Shown piece after piece: positions 27,829 to 36,038 of a DNA stretch of 64,000 nucleotides. The stretch is from positions 1 through 64,000 of the forward strand of contig CAVPIK010000019.1 in the NCBI GenBank assembly GCA_963704975.1, written 5' to 3'. The stretch comes from JAGNDO01 sp963704975 (GTDB lineage Bacteria > Chloroflexota > Anaerolineae > Caldilineales > Caldilineaceae). Each line of letters starts with the position of its first letter. Position 1 is the first letter of the stretch. Made by a program: the position numbers and the translations under genes. Below the pieces are notes generated by a model. The model was given only the letters and a program-made list of their open reading frames with translations. It searched no databases and was not told the DNA's origin.

Positions 27829-29772
27829 ATGCGGGTCATCGGTACCGCCGGCCATGTCGATCACGGCAAATCCACCCTGGTTATGGCCCTCAGTGGCATG
27901 GATCCAGATCGGTTAAAAGAAGAGAAAGCCAGGGGACTGACCATTGAATTGGGCTTCGCTTGGATCGACTTACCGATCTTGGGGGCCGGGGAGAGTCCCG
28001 CCGCCCAAACAACCACCGTCGGTATCGTGGATGTGCCCGGCCACATCGACTTCATCAAAAACATGCTGGCCGGCGTGGGCAGCATCGACGCCGCCACCCT
28101 GATCATCGCCGCGGACGAAGGGGTGATGCCCCAAACCCGGGAACACCTGGCCATCCTCGACCTCTTGGCCGTGCCCAGCCTGGTGGTGGCCCTGACCAAA
28201 GTCGACACCATCGACGACCCCGAATGGCTGGAATTGGTCGAGCTGGACATCGTCCAACTTCTCGAAGCCACCCACCACGCCGGGGCCCCCATCATCCCCG
28301 TCAGCGCCCTCACCGGCCAGGGATTGGACGACCTGCGGGCCGCCCTCTCTCACGCCCTGGCCCAACTCCCCGCCCGCCGAGACCGGGCCCGCCCCCGCCT
28401 CCCCATCGACCGAGTTTTCAGCCTCAGCGGCTTTGGCACCGTGGTCACCGGCACCCTCAGCGACGGCGGTTTTGCCGTGGGCGACAGCGTGGAGATCCTG
28501 CCCAGTGGCCGCCCGGCCCGCATCCGCGGCCTGCAATCCTACAAACACAAAGTCGAGACAGGCCGACCGGGCAGCCGCCTGGCCGTCAACCTCAGCGGCG
28601 TCTCCGTGGACGAGATCCAGCGCGGCGATGTGCTGTGCAAGCCCAACACCCTGCGCCCCACCCTCCTCGTGGATGTGGAAGTGCATCTCCTGGCCGACGC
28701 CCCCAAGCCCCTGCTCCACAACCAGGCCGTGGACTTCTTCAGCGGCGCCACCGAGATCCCCGCCCACGTCCGCCTGCTGGGGATCGAGCAACTGCTCCCC
28801 GGCGAACACGGCTGGCTCCAGCTCCGCCTGGAACGGCCCGCCGTCCTGGCCCAGGGCGACCGCTACATCCTGCGCCAGCCCTCCCCCAGCCGCACCTTGG
28901 GCGGCGGCACCATTTTGGACCCCCATCCCCGGCGGCGCTGGCGGCGCTTCAACCCCGCCGTGATCCAGCGCCTGGTCACCCTGGCCAGCGGCGCGCCGGA
29001 CGAAATCTTGCTCCAAACCTTGGATCGGCACCCCCTGATCTCCGAAACCGACCTGATCGGGCGCAGCGGCCTGGGGGTGGAACCGGCCCAGGCCGCGCTG
29101 GCGGATCTGCGGGCGGCGGGGGCTGTGCTGGCCTTGGCCGGGGGCAAAGCGGACGCCCTGATCACCGCCGGGGGCTGGCAGCAGCTTTTGGACCAGCTTC
29201 GCACCATTCTGGCCAGCTTCCACGCCCAATTTCCCCTGCGCCCCGGCATGCCCAGGGGCGAGGTGCGCAATCGCCTCCAGGCGCCCAGCGCCCTCACCAG
29301 CCGCATCGACCTGCCCGTGCGCCTCTTCAACACCCTGGTGGAGCGGGCCGCGGAAACCGGGCTGCTGGCCGCGGACGAGAACAGCGTCTGGCTGGCCGAT
29401 TTTCAGGTGCGCCTGACCCCGGCCCAACAGCAAGCCGTGGATCGCACCCTGTCCGCCTTCGCCGCCGCCGGCTTCTCGCCCCCCAACGAACCGGAGACCT
29501 TGGCCCTGCTGGGCGGGGATCAAGCCTTGTTCGATTCTTTGGTCGAGCGGGGACAGTTGGTGAGGTTGGGGGGCAACGTCTACTTTTTGCCCGAACAGTT
29601 CGAGGCCATGCTGGGGGCAATCCGAGGTTTTCTCGCGGAACACGAGGCCATCACCCTGGCCGAGGCCCGGGATCTGCTGGGGACCAGCCGCAAATACATC
29701 CAGGCCATCCTCGAAGAGCTAGACGCCCGCCGCATCACCCGCCGGGAGGGGGATGCGAGGGTGTTGCGGTGA
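27829..29772 (+). CDS. selB: Selenocysteine-specific elongation factor SelB
   Basis: SelB brings Sec-tRNA to UGA codons marked by a SECIS hairpin. Intact, 647 residues. GTPase domain: G1 'GTAGHVDHGKSTL', G3 'DVPGHIDFIKNM', G4 'ALTKVD', G5-like 'PVSALTGQG'. EF-Tu-like domains II/III follow ('RVFSLSGFGTVVTGTLSDG', 'RYILRQPSPSRTLGGG'). The C-terminal 250 residues are the winged-helix repeats that bind the SECIS, ending 'LLGTSRKYIQAILEELD'. This C-terminus separates SelB from EF-Tu or IF2. ATG 27829 has AAAGGAC upstream. selA, selC and selD are not in the window. It makes a UGA-coded selenoprotein at 5130 credible. Confidence 0.97.
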   Translation: MRVIGTAGHVDHGKSTLVMALSGMDPDRLKEEKARGLTIELGFAWIDLPILGAGESPAAQTTTVGIVDVPGHIDFIKNMLAGVGSIDAATLIIAADEGVMPQTREHLAILDLLAVPSLVVALTKVDTIDDPEWLELVELDIVQLLEATHHAGAPIIPVSALTGQGLDDLRAALSHALAQLPARRDRARPRLPIDRVFSLSGFGTVVTGTLSDGGFAVGDSVEILPSGRPARIRGLQSYKHKVETGRPGSRLAVNLSGVSVDEIQRGDVLCKPNTLRPTLLVDVEVHLLADAPKPLLHNQAVDFFSGATEIPAHVRLLGIEQLLPGEHGWLQLRLERPAVLAQGDRYILRQPSPSRTLGGGTILDPHPRRRWRRFNPAVIQRLVTLASGAPDEILLQTLDRHPLISETDLIGRSGLGVEPAQAALADLRAAGAVLALAGGKADALITAGGWQQLLDQLRTILASFHAQFPLRPGMPRGEVRNRLQAPSALTSRIDLPVRLFNTLVERAAETGLLAADENSVWLADFQVRLTPAQQQAVDRTLSAFAAAGFSPPNEPETLALLGGDQALFDSLVERGQLVRLGGNVYFLPEQFEAMLGAIRGFLAEHEAITLAEARDLLGTSRKYIQAILEELDARRITRREGDARVLR

Positions 29773-29795
29773 TGCTTGAGCGTGGAAGATGATGT

Positions 29796-30038
29796 TCACC
29801 CTTCCAGTTGATCGTCGCAGTCCTCCACGGGCGTGTCCATGCCCTCGTGCAAGGATTCTCGCATCCCCGGCACGACGAGCAAATAGAGGGTTTCGCAGAT
29901 CGACCGCCAATCTGATTCGGCGAGCAGAACCGCATTGTTGTGCTTCCCCGTGATCAGGATCGGTTCATGGGAGGTGGCGATGGTGTCCATCAGGTCAGGC
30001 AAACTCGACCGAGCCTCGGATACGGTGATCGTCAGCAT
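29796..30038 (-). CDS. Phd/YefM-type antitoxin without its toxin
   Basis: 80 residues. 'MLTITVSEARSSLPDLMDTI' and 'ITGKHNNAVLLAESDWRSICETLYLL' match the DNA-binding part of YefM antitoxins, and 'PGMRESLHEGMDTPVEDCDDQLEG' the toxin-wrapping tail. In YefM-YoeB pairs the toxin starts at once after this tail; here the stop is followed by the end of selB and no RelE/YoeB frame exists. So it is an orphan antitoxin, possibly guarding against a toxin elsewhere or a remnant of a lost module. Confidence 0.82.
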   Translation of the reverse strand: MLTITVSEARSSLPDLMDTIATSHEPILITGKHNNAVLLAESDWRSICETLYLLVVPGMRESLHEGMDTPVEDCDDQLEG

Positions 30039-30117
30039 TAGCGACCTCCAAACAGAACGTTTACTGTAGAAATGATTGAAGTGTACTCAAAATCATTTGG
30101 TAGAGTTGGCACTTCCT

Positions 30118-30213
30118 GACGCAGACCCGTTCGCACCAGGGGGTGCTCACTCCTCACAATACAACTGGTCATGCACCGCGGAGTGAGCACCCCCTGGTGC
30201 GAGCGAGTCTGCC
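30118..30213. repeat. Family D palindrome, copy 1
   Basis: ACGCAGACCCGTTCGCACCA on the left and GGTGCGAGCGAGTCTGC on the right frame two copies, in opposite directions, of GAGTGAGCACCCCCTGGTGCG. Related units lie at 35828-35886 and 63766-63803. It fills most of the gap before the aldo/keto reductase gene. Confidence 0.85.
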
Positions 30214-30351
30214 CAACATTGACTTTTGACCATGCACTAGCCTCAACCTGCTCAACCGACGTTGGCTTATCTGCCGTAGTTGGTACAACCGTTGTCACAA
30301 TGGTGCGGAATTCCGTACGTCTTGTCAAATCATAAAAAGGAGAATCAACCT

Positions 30352-31312
30352 ATGAAATACGTCAACCTGGGCCGCACGGGCCTGAAAGTTTCTGAAATCT
30401 GTCTGGGCACCATGCAGTGGGGGTGGACCGCGGACGAAGCCACCTCTTTCGAGGTGATGGACGCCTACATGGCCGCCGGGGGCAACTTCCTGGACACGGC
30501 GGATGTCTACAGCCGCTGGGCCGAGGGCAACCCCGGCGGGGTGAGCGAGGAGATCATCGGGCGCTGGATGCAGGAACGGGGCAACCGACAGGACATCGTC
30601 CTGGCCACCAAGGTGCGGGGCACCATGTGGGACGGCCCCAACGGCGCGGGACTGAGCCGAGGCCACATCATCCGCGCCTGCGAGGATAGTCTGCGCCGTC
30701 TGCAAACCGACTACATCGACCTCTATCAGACCCACTCCTACGACCCGGAGACCCCCATCGACGAGACCATGGAGGCCCTGGATCGACTGATGCAGCAGGG
30801 CAAGGTGCGCTATGTCGGGTGCAGCAACTACCCGGCCTGGCGGCTGATGCAGGCGTTGTGGTCCAGCGACAAGCAGGGCATCGCCCGCTACGACAGCATC
30901 CAGCCCCACTACAACCTGGCCCACCGGGCCGAGTTCGAGCGGGAGTTGGCCGATGTCTGCACCACCTACGGCGTGGGCGTGATCCCGTACAGCCCCTTGG
31001 CCGGCGGCTTCCTCACGGGCAAATATCAGCGGGACACCGTGCCCGCCAGCGCCCGGGCCGACGGCATCAAGAGCCGCTACTTCAACGAGGCCGGCTGGCG
31101 CACCCTGGACGCGGTGCAGGCCGTGGCGGATGAGACCGGCAGCACGCCCCATCGCCGTCTCCCTGGCCTGGCTCCTGGCCCAGCCCGTGATCACCTCCCC
31201 CATCATCGGGGCCAACTCCGTCGCCCAGCTTGAGGACAGTTTGGCCGCTGTGGAGTTGACCCTCTCCGGCGAACAGATCGCTCGGCTGTCCGAGGCGTCT
31301 GCCTGGAAGTAG
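30352..31312 (+). CDS. Aldo/keto reductase (one frameshift)
   Basis: NAD(P)H-dependent reductase with a TIM barrel. ATG 30352 has AAAAGGAG upstream. 'MKYVNLGRTGLKVSEICLGTM' opens it; catalytic Asp/Tyr lie in 'FLDTADVYSRW', Lys in 'VLATKVRG' and His in 'LYQTHSYDPETP'. The cofactor region 'VSLAWLLAQPVITSPIIGA' is in a second frame after an extra base near 31143. About 320 residues, AKR12/YghZ-like length. The substrate is unknown. A strong terminator follows the stop. Confidence 0.9.
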
Positions 31313-31332
31313 ATTCTACCAGCATCGTGGGA

Positions 31333-31371
31333 ACGAGAAGAGGCCAACCGACCCGGTTGGCCTCTTCTCGT
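31333..31371 (+). terminator. Intrinsic terminator after the aldo/keto reductase
   Basis: ACGAGAAGAGGCCAACC pairs perfectly with GGTTGGCCTCTTCTCGT around GACCC and is followed by TTCTGTGT. Confidence 0.8.
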
Positions 31372-31431
31372 TTCTGTGTCCAAGATAGTGTGACTATCGT
31401 CGGGTTGCAGTTGCCCATCTTGGAGAGTACA

Positions 31432-33591
31432 ATGAGGAAGAATCTAACCCACCGCGCGTTTACTCTCGGCGGAGTGCTTGTTGTGAACCCAATTTCAGCC
31501 TTTTTTGTCCGCAATATCATCGCTGTCTTCTTCTTTTATGGCTTGGCCTTTTTTGTTATGGGCGTCGCCTTGGCCCTGGCTAGCCGCCAGACCTCGGAAC
31601 TACGCTTTGTGCGGGCCATCCGTCCCCTTGCTCTCTTCGGTCTGCTCCACGGCATCCACGAATGGATTGAGATGTTTCAGAAGATCGGCAGTCTCACCAG
31701 CGGCTATTCGCCGGGGCTGTTGGACGAGATTGTGCGCCTGAGCATCCTGGTGGCCTCGTTGGTCATGCTGCTGGATTTCGGCGTCACCCTGTTGAATGAT
31801 GCCGAGACCGGACGTTGGCGACGCTATGGGCCGGTCTTGTTGATGCTGAGTGTGTGGGCGGTGGGCTGTGCCGTGGTTTGGGTGATGCTTCGACCCTTGC
31901 CCGAAGAGATGGTGGCCATGGCGGATGTGCTGGCCCGCTACAGCCTGGGCATCCCCGGGGCCATTTTGGGCACTTGGGCGCTGATGGCACAACAGCGCAC
32001 CTTTCGGGAACATGACATGCCCCAGTTCGGCCAGGATCTGGTCTGGAGCGCGGCGGCTTTGGCGCTTTATGGCATCTTCGGGCAGGTTTTTGTGCGACAG
32101 ACCGCCCTGGTCCCGTCCCAATTCCTCAACAGCACCCTCTTTTTGCAGTGGACAGGCATTCCAATCCAACTCTTTCGCGGGGTGATGGCCGGGGTACTCA
32201 CCTTTTACATGGTGCGCGCCCTGCGAGCCTTTGATCTGGAGACCCGGCGCCGCCTGGACCAAGCCAACCGCACCCAGCTTGCCGCCCAGACTCGGGCCTT
32301 GGAAGTGGAGCGTCGAGTCGGCCAGGAGCGGGAACGGCTCAACACCGAGCTGCGGTTGAAGGCTCGGGAGCTGGGGCTGCTGTTGGAACTATCCAACATG
32401 CTGGCTGCCTCCACTTCATTGACCGACCGGCTGACCTTGGCCCTCCAACAGGTGGTGGAAAATCTGGTCTGTGCCGATGCGGGGCTGATCGGCCTGTTGC
32501 AGGGAGAGAGCAATGCTTTGGAAATCCGGGCGGTGACAGGCTTTATCAACCCGGATCCCCAGGCGGAGGGGGGGCGCTACGGTCCTTTGCTAACCCTGAG
32601 CCAGATGTGTGTGGAAAAGGCCCGGGCCGTGTGCCGCCACGAAGACGGCGGGGTGATCGTGTTTGATCTGGGCGCCGTCTTGGTGGGGAAGGAATGTTGG
32701 ACCTATCACAGCCCGACTGTGGCCTTGGCCTTGCCTCTGCTTGTCAATGGCCGGGTCATTGGCACCCTGGCCCTGGCCCGGGGCAAGGATGGCCGCCAAC
32801 CCATGGGGCTGGACGAGTTGAGCCTGACCGCGGGGATCGCCCGGCAACTGGGCCTTTCCATCGAGACCGCCCGGTTACAGCGCCAAGCCCAAGAGCGGGA
32901 AAAGGTGCTAGCCGATCTGCTCCACCAGGTGGTGGGGGCCCAGGAATCCGAGCGTCAACGCATCGCCCGGGAACTGCACGACGCCACGGGCCAGTCCCTC
33001 ACCGCCATCGCCCTGGGCCTCCGCGGGCTGGAAAACGCCCTGGAAAGTCAGGCCCCTGCCCTGAGCAGCCAAATGGAGACCATCGAATCCTTTGCCACCA
33101 ACGCCCTGGGGGAATTGCGACGTCTGATCTCGGATCTGCGCCCGCCCCAACTGGATGACTGGGGGCTGGTGGCGGCCATCCGCTGGTATGTGCAGTCCTT
33201 TCACCAACATCATCCCCAGACCCACGTGGCCGTTGTGGTGCAGGGGGAGCAGGTTCGGCTCTCTCAGGAATTCGAGACGGTGATCTTCCGCATCACCCAG
33301 GAGGCGTTGACCAACATCGCCAAACATGCCCAAGCAGATCAGGCCACCATCACCCTGCGCATGAGCCCCGACCAACTGGCCTTGACCGTGGAAGACAATG
33401 GCCAGGGCTTCGATCCCCGCCCGGCTACGAATGATGCCGACCACCCCACGGGCTGGGGACTGTTGGGCATTCGCGAGCGGACCGTTCTGCTGGGGGGAAG
33501 CTATCAGATCGACTCTGCCCCGGGCCAGGGCACCCGGGTGCAGGTGCAGGTCCCTGTGGTTGCATCCCATGGGGCGCAGATCGACTCTTAA
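31432..33591 (+). CDS. Membrane sensor histidine kinase with GAF domain, NarL type
   Basis: Intact, 719 residues. ATG 31432 has GGAGAG 6 bases upstream. Residues about 28-270 hold seven hydrophobic segments, a 7TM-like input domain with no recognised ligand site. A coiled linker ('RRVGQERERLNTELRLKARELG') leads to a GAF domain (about 330-480), the HisKA_3 motif 'RQRIARELHDATGQSL' with the phospho-acceptor His, and HATPase_c 'RITQEALTNIAKHAQ', 'VEDNGQGFDP', 'GWGLLGIRERTVLLGG'. It is followed 16 bases later by its response regulator and then by cytochrome genes, so it probably controls those genes in reply to a membrane, redox or quinone signal. Confidence 0.93.
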   Translation: MRKNLTHRAFTLGGVLVVNPISAFFVRNIIAVFFFYGLAFFVMGVALALASRQTSELRFVRAIRPLALFGLLHGIHEWIEMFQKIGSLTSGYSPGLLDEIVRLSILVASLVMLLDFGVTLLNDAETGRWRRYGPVLLMLSVWAVGCAVVWVMLRPLPEEMVAMADVLARYSLGIPGAILGTWALMAQQRTFREHDMPQFGQDLVWSAAALALYGIFGQVFVRQTALVPSQFLNSTLFLQWTGIPIQLFRGVMAGVLTFYMVRALRAFDLETRRRLDQANRTQLAAQTRALEVERRVGQERERLNTELRLKARELGLLLELSNMLAASTSLTDRLTLALQQVVENLVCADAGLIGLLQGESNALEIRAVTGFINPDPQAEGGRYGPLLTLSQMCVEKARAVCRHEDGGVIVFDLGAVLVGKECWTYHSPTVALALPLLVNGRVIGTLALARGKDGRQPMGLDELSLTAGIARQLGLSIETARLQRQAQEREKVLADLLHQVVGAQESERQRIARELHDATGQSLTAIALGLRGLENALESQAPALSSQMETIESFATNALGELRRLISDLRPPQLDDWGLVAAIRWYVQSFHQHHPQTHVAVVVQGEQVRLSQEFETVIFRITQEALTNIAKHAQADQATITLRMSPDQLALTVEDNGQGFDPRPATNDADHPTGWGLLGIRERTVLLGGSYQIDSAPGQGTRVQVQVPVVASHGAQIDS

Positions 33592-33607
33592 TCAAAGGAT
33601 TTGAACC

Positions 33608-34267
33608 ATGACAGCCAAAATTCGACTTCTGTTGGTCGATGATCATCAAATTGTGCGGGCCGGTCTGCGCATGTTGTTTTCGGCGGAGGAGGACATGGCC
33701 ATTGTGGGCGAGGCGGGCAGTGGGGCCGAGGCCCTGGTGGCCGTGCAGAATTTGCGCCCGGATGTGGTGATCATGGATGTGGCCATGCCGGGCATGAACG
33801 GCATCGAGGCCACCCGGCGCATCAAAGAGATCAGCCCCGACACCTTGATCCTGGCCCTGACCATGCATGAGGACGAACGCTACTTTTTCGAGATGATCAA
33901 CGCCGGTGCGTCGGGCTATATCCCCAAGCGGGCCGCGCCGGATGATCTGATCTCGGCCATTCGGGTGGTGAATCAGGGCAATGTCTTCCTGCATGCCACC
34001 CTGGCCAAGTTTTTGATGAACGAGGTGATCGGTCGAAGCGAGCCATCGGCGACCTCGTCCGGGGATGATCTGCTGACCGCCCGGGAACTGGAAGTGCTGA
34101 CCCTGATCGCCGAGGGGATGACCAGCCGGGAGATCGCCCAGAAATTGGTCATCAGCCACAAAACCGTGGATCGGCACCGGGAAAACATCATGGCCAAGCT
34201 GGATCTGCACAGCCGGGTAGACCTGGTTAAATACGCCATCGAGCAGGGACTGATCCATGTAGGGTGA
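33608..34267 (+). CDS. NarL/FixJ-family response regulator
   Basis: Intact, 219 residues. Receiver domain: acidic pair 'VDDHQ' (residues 11-12), phospho-acceptor Asp57 in 'VVIMDVAMPGMNG', and Lys in 'SGYIPKRAAPDDL'. LuxR-type HTH at the C-terminus: 'LTARELEVLTLIAEGMTSRE' and 'ISHKTVDRHRENIMAKLDLHS'. ATG 33608 is near the upstream kinase stop, with AAAGGA before it. It pairs with the kinase at 31432; the cytochrome genes downstream on both strands are likely targets. Confidence 0.96.
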   Translation: MTAKIRLLLVDDHQIVRAGLRMLFSAEEDMAIVGEAGSGAEALVAVQNLRPDVVIMDVAMPGMNGIEATRRIKEISPDTLILALTMHEDERYFFEMINAGASGYIPKRAAPDDLISAIRVVNQGNVFLHATLAKFLMNEVIGRSEPSATSSGDDLLTARELEVLTLIAEGMTSREIAQKLVISHKTVDRHRENIMAKLDLHSRVDLVKYAIEQGLIHVG

Positions 34268-34383
34268 CGGCATGGGGTTCATCCCCCAGCCGGATGGGCA
34301 AAGATGGAGAAAACGCCCAATAGATTCCGCCTTTTCGTCGTGGTAAGCTGGTGACAGCAACTCGACCAAAAAGGAGTGGAACG

Positions 34384-34812
34384 ATGGACGGATCTATGGG
34401 CGAATATGTGGTTAGACTCTATGAAATCCTGGCAATCTTCGGCATGTTCATCCTGCGCCTGGGGGTTCCTCTGATTCTGACCCTGGGCGTCGGGTATCTG
34501 TTGCGTCGTCTGGACCGGAGTTGGGAGGCGGAAGCCACGGCCCGGCGCCGGGCGCTGGATGCCGAGATCCTGGCAGCGCATCTGCCCCAGATCTCGGCGA
34601 GTGAGCAACCGTGTTGGGACCTTCGCTCTTGTCCGTCCCAGACCCAGGCTGGTTGTGCCGCTCGTTCTCGCCCCGGCGTGGCCTGTTGGATCGCCCGGTA
34701 CCAAGCTGAAGGAAAACTGCCTGCTGCGTGTGCGGGATGCACCATGTTTGTAGCGGCACAGCAGGCGATGGGTGAGCCGGCAGCAGCACGGGTAGCAGTA
34801 GCGGCAGATTAG
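34384..34812 (+). CDS. Cys-rich membrane-anchored protein beside the octaheme cytochrome
   Basis: 142 residues. ATG 34384 has AAGGAG 8 bases upstream. One membrane helix (about residues 12-40, 'LAIFGMFILRLGVPLILTLG') is followed by a charged helix and a soluble part with seven Cys ('QPCWDLRSCPS', 'AGCAARS', 'VACWIA', 'AACAGC'). No heme motif CxxCH is present, so a metal or iron-sulphur site or disulphides are possible. The stretch RLGVP resembles RFGVP in the small peptide at 39112, which leads the opposite cytochrome block. It lies 46 bases before the octaheme gene. The family is not recognised. Confidence 0.7.
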   Translation: MDGSMGEYVVRLYEILAIFGMFILRLGVPLILTLGVGYLLRRLDRSWEAEATARRRALDAEILAAHLPQISASEQPCWDLRSCPSQTQAGCAARSRPGVACWIARYQAEGKLPAACAGCTMFVAAQQAMGEPAAARVAVAAD

Positions 34813-34858
34813 TCGGTTTGTATGGGCATTGCATGAAAGAAGTTCTGAGGGGACCGTT

Positions 34859-35635
34859 TTGATCGATTCGGCGCCCGAAACTCTACGACAGCGCAGCGGC
34901 TGGCTGGTTCTGACCATTTCAGCCGTCATCATGGGTGTCACCCTGCTCGCCACGATGCTCTGGCATGGGGGGGACACCAGTTTGGCGCGCCCGGAGTTCG
35001 ATCTGCCCACGGTGGTGATCGAGGGCTTTGAAAGCCCCCAGCGCTGCCGGGAATGTCACGAGACCGAGTATGCCGAATGGTCCCATACCACCCACGCCAG
35101 CGCAACTTTCTCCTCTAATTTTCAGGTGTTGCTCCAGCAGACCGCCCAGCCCGGCGAATGTTTCGCCTGCCACACCACGGGCTACAACACCACGTCCGGG
35201 CAGTTCATCCTGGCCGGGGTCACATGCGAAGTGTGCCACGGCTCCTTTCGGCCCACCCACCCCGACGAGAGCATGAGCATTGCCACCTCCGCTTCCCTGT
35301 GCGGCGGCTGCCACACGGAAACCCTGGCCGCCTGGCAAAAGAGCCATCATGGCCAGGCCAACATCACCTGCATCGACTGCCACGAAGTCCACACCCAGCA
35401 CACCCGGGCCGCGGTGGCCACCAACGCCCTATGCCTCGATTGCCATGTCAGCCATCTCCAAGACTTTATCCATGTGGAGCACGAGTTGGACTCGGTCCAT
35501 TGTGTCGATTGTCATTTGCCCAAGCAGATGGATTTTGATTCTACCAAAGCTGTGGAAGGTCAAGCCATGATCGACCACACCTTCACCGCTGTGCCGGCGA
35601 CCTGTGATCGCTGTCACGCAGACAGCCGTGAGTAG
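34859..35635 (+). CDS. Octaheme c-type cytochrome, N-terminally anchored
   Basis: About 258 residues. A TTG start at 34859 is preferred because GAGGGG stands 7 bases upstream; an in-frame TTG at 34829 would add 10 residues. One membrane helix (about residues 14-35) anchors it outside the membrane. Eight CxxCH heme sites follow: CRECH, CFACH, CEVCH, CGGCH, CIDCH, CLDCH, CVDCH and CDRCH. Scattered His residues ('SHTTHAS', 'SHHGQ', 'VHTQHT', 'DHTF') could be distal ligands. The protein resembles NapC/NrfH-linked or cytochrome c3-type electron carriers and has no catalytic motif of nitrite or hydroxylamine reductases that I can see. A long gap and terminator follow. Confidence 0.9.
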   Translation: MIDSAPETLRQRSGWLVLTISAVIMGVTLLATMLWHGGDTSLARPEFDLPTVVIEGFESPQRCRECHETEYAEWSHTTHASATFSSNFQVLLQQTAQPGECFACHTTGYNTTSGQFILAGVTCEVCHGSFRPTHPDESMSIATSASLCGGCHTETLAAWQKSHHGQANITCIDCHEVHTQHTRAAVATNALCLDCHVSHLQDFIHVEHELDSVHCVDCHLPKQMDFDSTKAVEGQAMIDHTFTAVPATCDRCHADSRE

Positions 35636-35827
35636 TGGAAAATAGAAGTCCGAAGGCGACCATTGCCCAGGCACACCGGCCCCCGGCGGCGAAACTGGCA
35701 GATCGCCGCTGACCAGCGCAGGTTGAGTAGACCGGGGCAGTTTCCGGTCGTATCGAAACCGTAGCGGGTCAACTCTGACGGGTTCCCCACGGACGTTTCC
35801 AATGTGCCAAAATAAGTTGGACTTGCG

Positions 35828-35886
35828 GAGGAGTCTGCGCCCCCTGGCGCAGACCCGTTCGCACCAGGGGGTGCGAACTCCACTGG
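35828..35886. repeat. Family D palindrome, copy 2
   Basis: GGAGTCTGCGCCCCCTGGCG runs into CAGACCCGTTCGCACCAGGG and GGTGCGAACTCC. It shares CAGACCCGTTCGCACCAGGG with copy 1. Confidence 0.8.
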
Positions 35887-35950
35887 CTCATTGTGGACAT
35901 ATTGGCTAGATTTGGGTGCGAGACGGTGGTGGCCCAGGACTTATTGGCGA

Positions 35951-36000
35951 CACAAAAATATCGGAGCCGGGAAGAGATTCCCGGCTCCGATATTTTTGTG
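35951..36000. terminator. Bidirectional terminator, 22-bp perfect stem
   Basis: Arms 35951-35972 and 35979-36000 pair perfectly around AGAGAT, with A-rich and T-rich feet (ATATTTTTGTG). It ends the minus-strand NrfD operon and could also stop transcripts from the octaheme side. Confidence 0.88.
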
Positions 36001-36038
36001 TTGACTTGGTGTGCCTCAGGCATGAGGCGGAAGGACGG

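Larger units (their letters stand above)
35636..36038. other. Convergent intergenic region between the two cytochrome blocks
   Basis: This region holds family D repeat copy 2 and a 22-bp terminator hairpin, described separately. The first 190 bases show no gene: short frames only, no ribosome sites. Confidence 0.6.

Noticed and set aside
27970..29643. Long minus-strand open frame opposite selB
   Set aside because: It is an antisense shadow; the plus strand is an unmistakable SelB.
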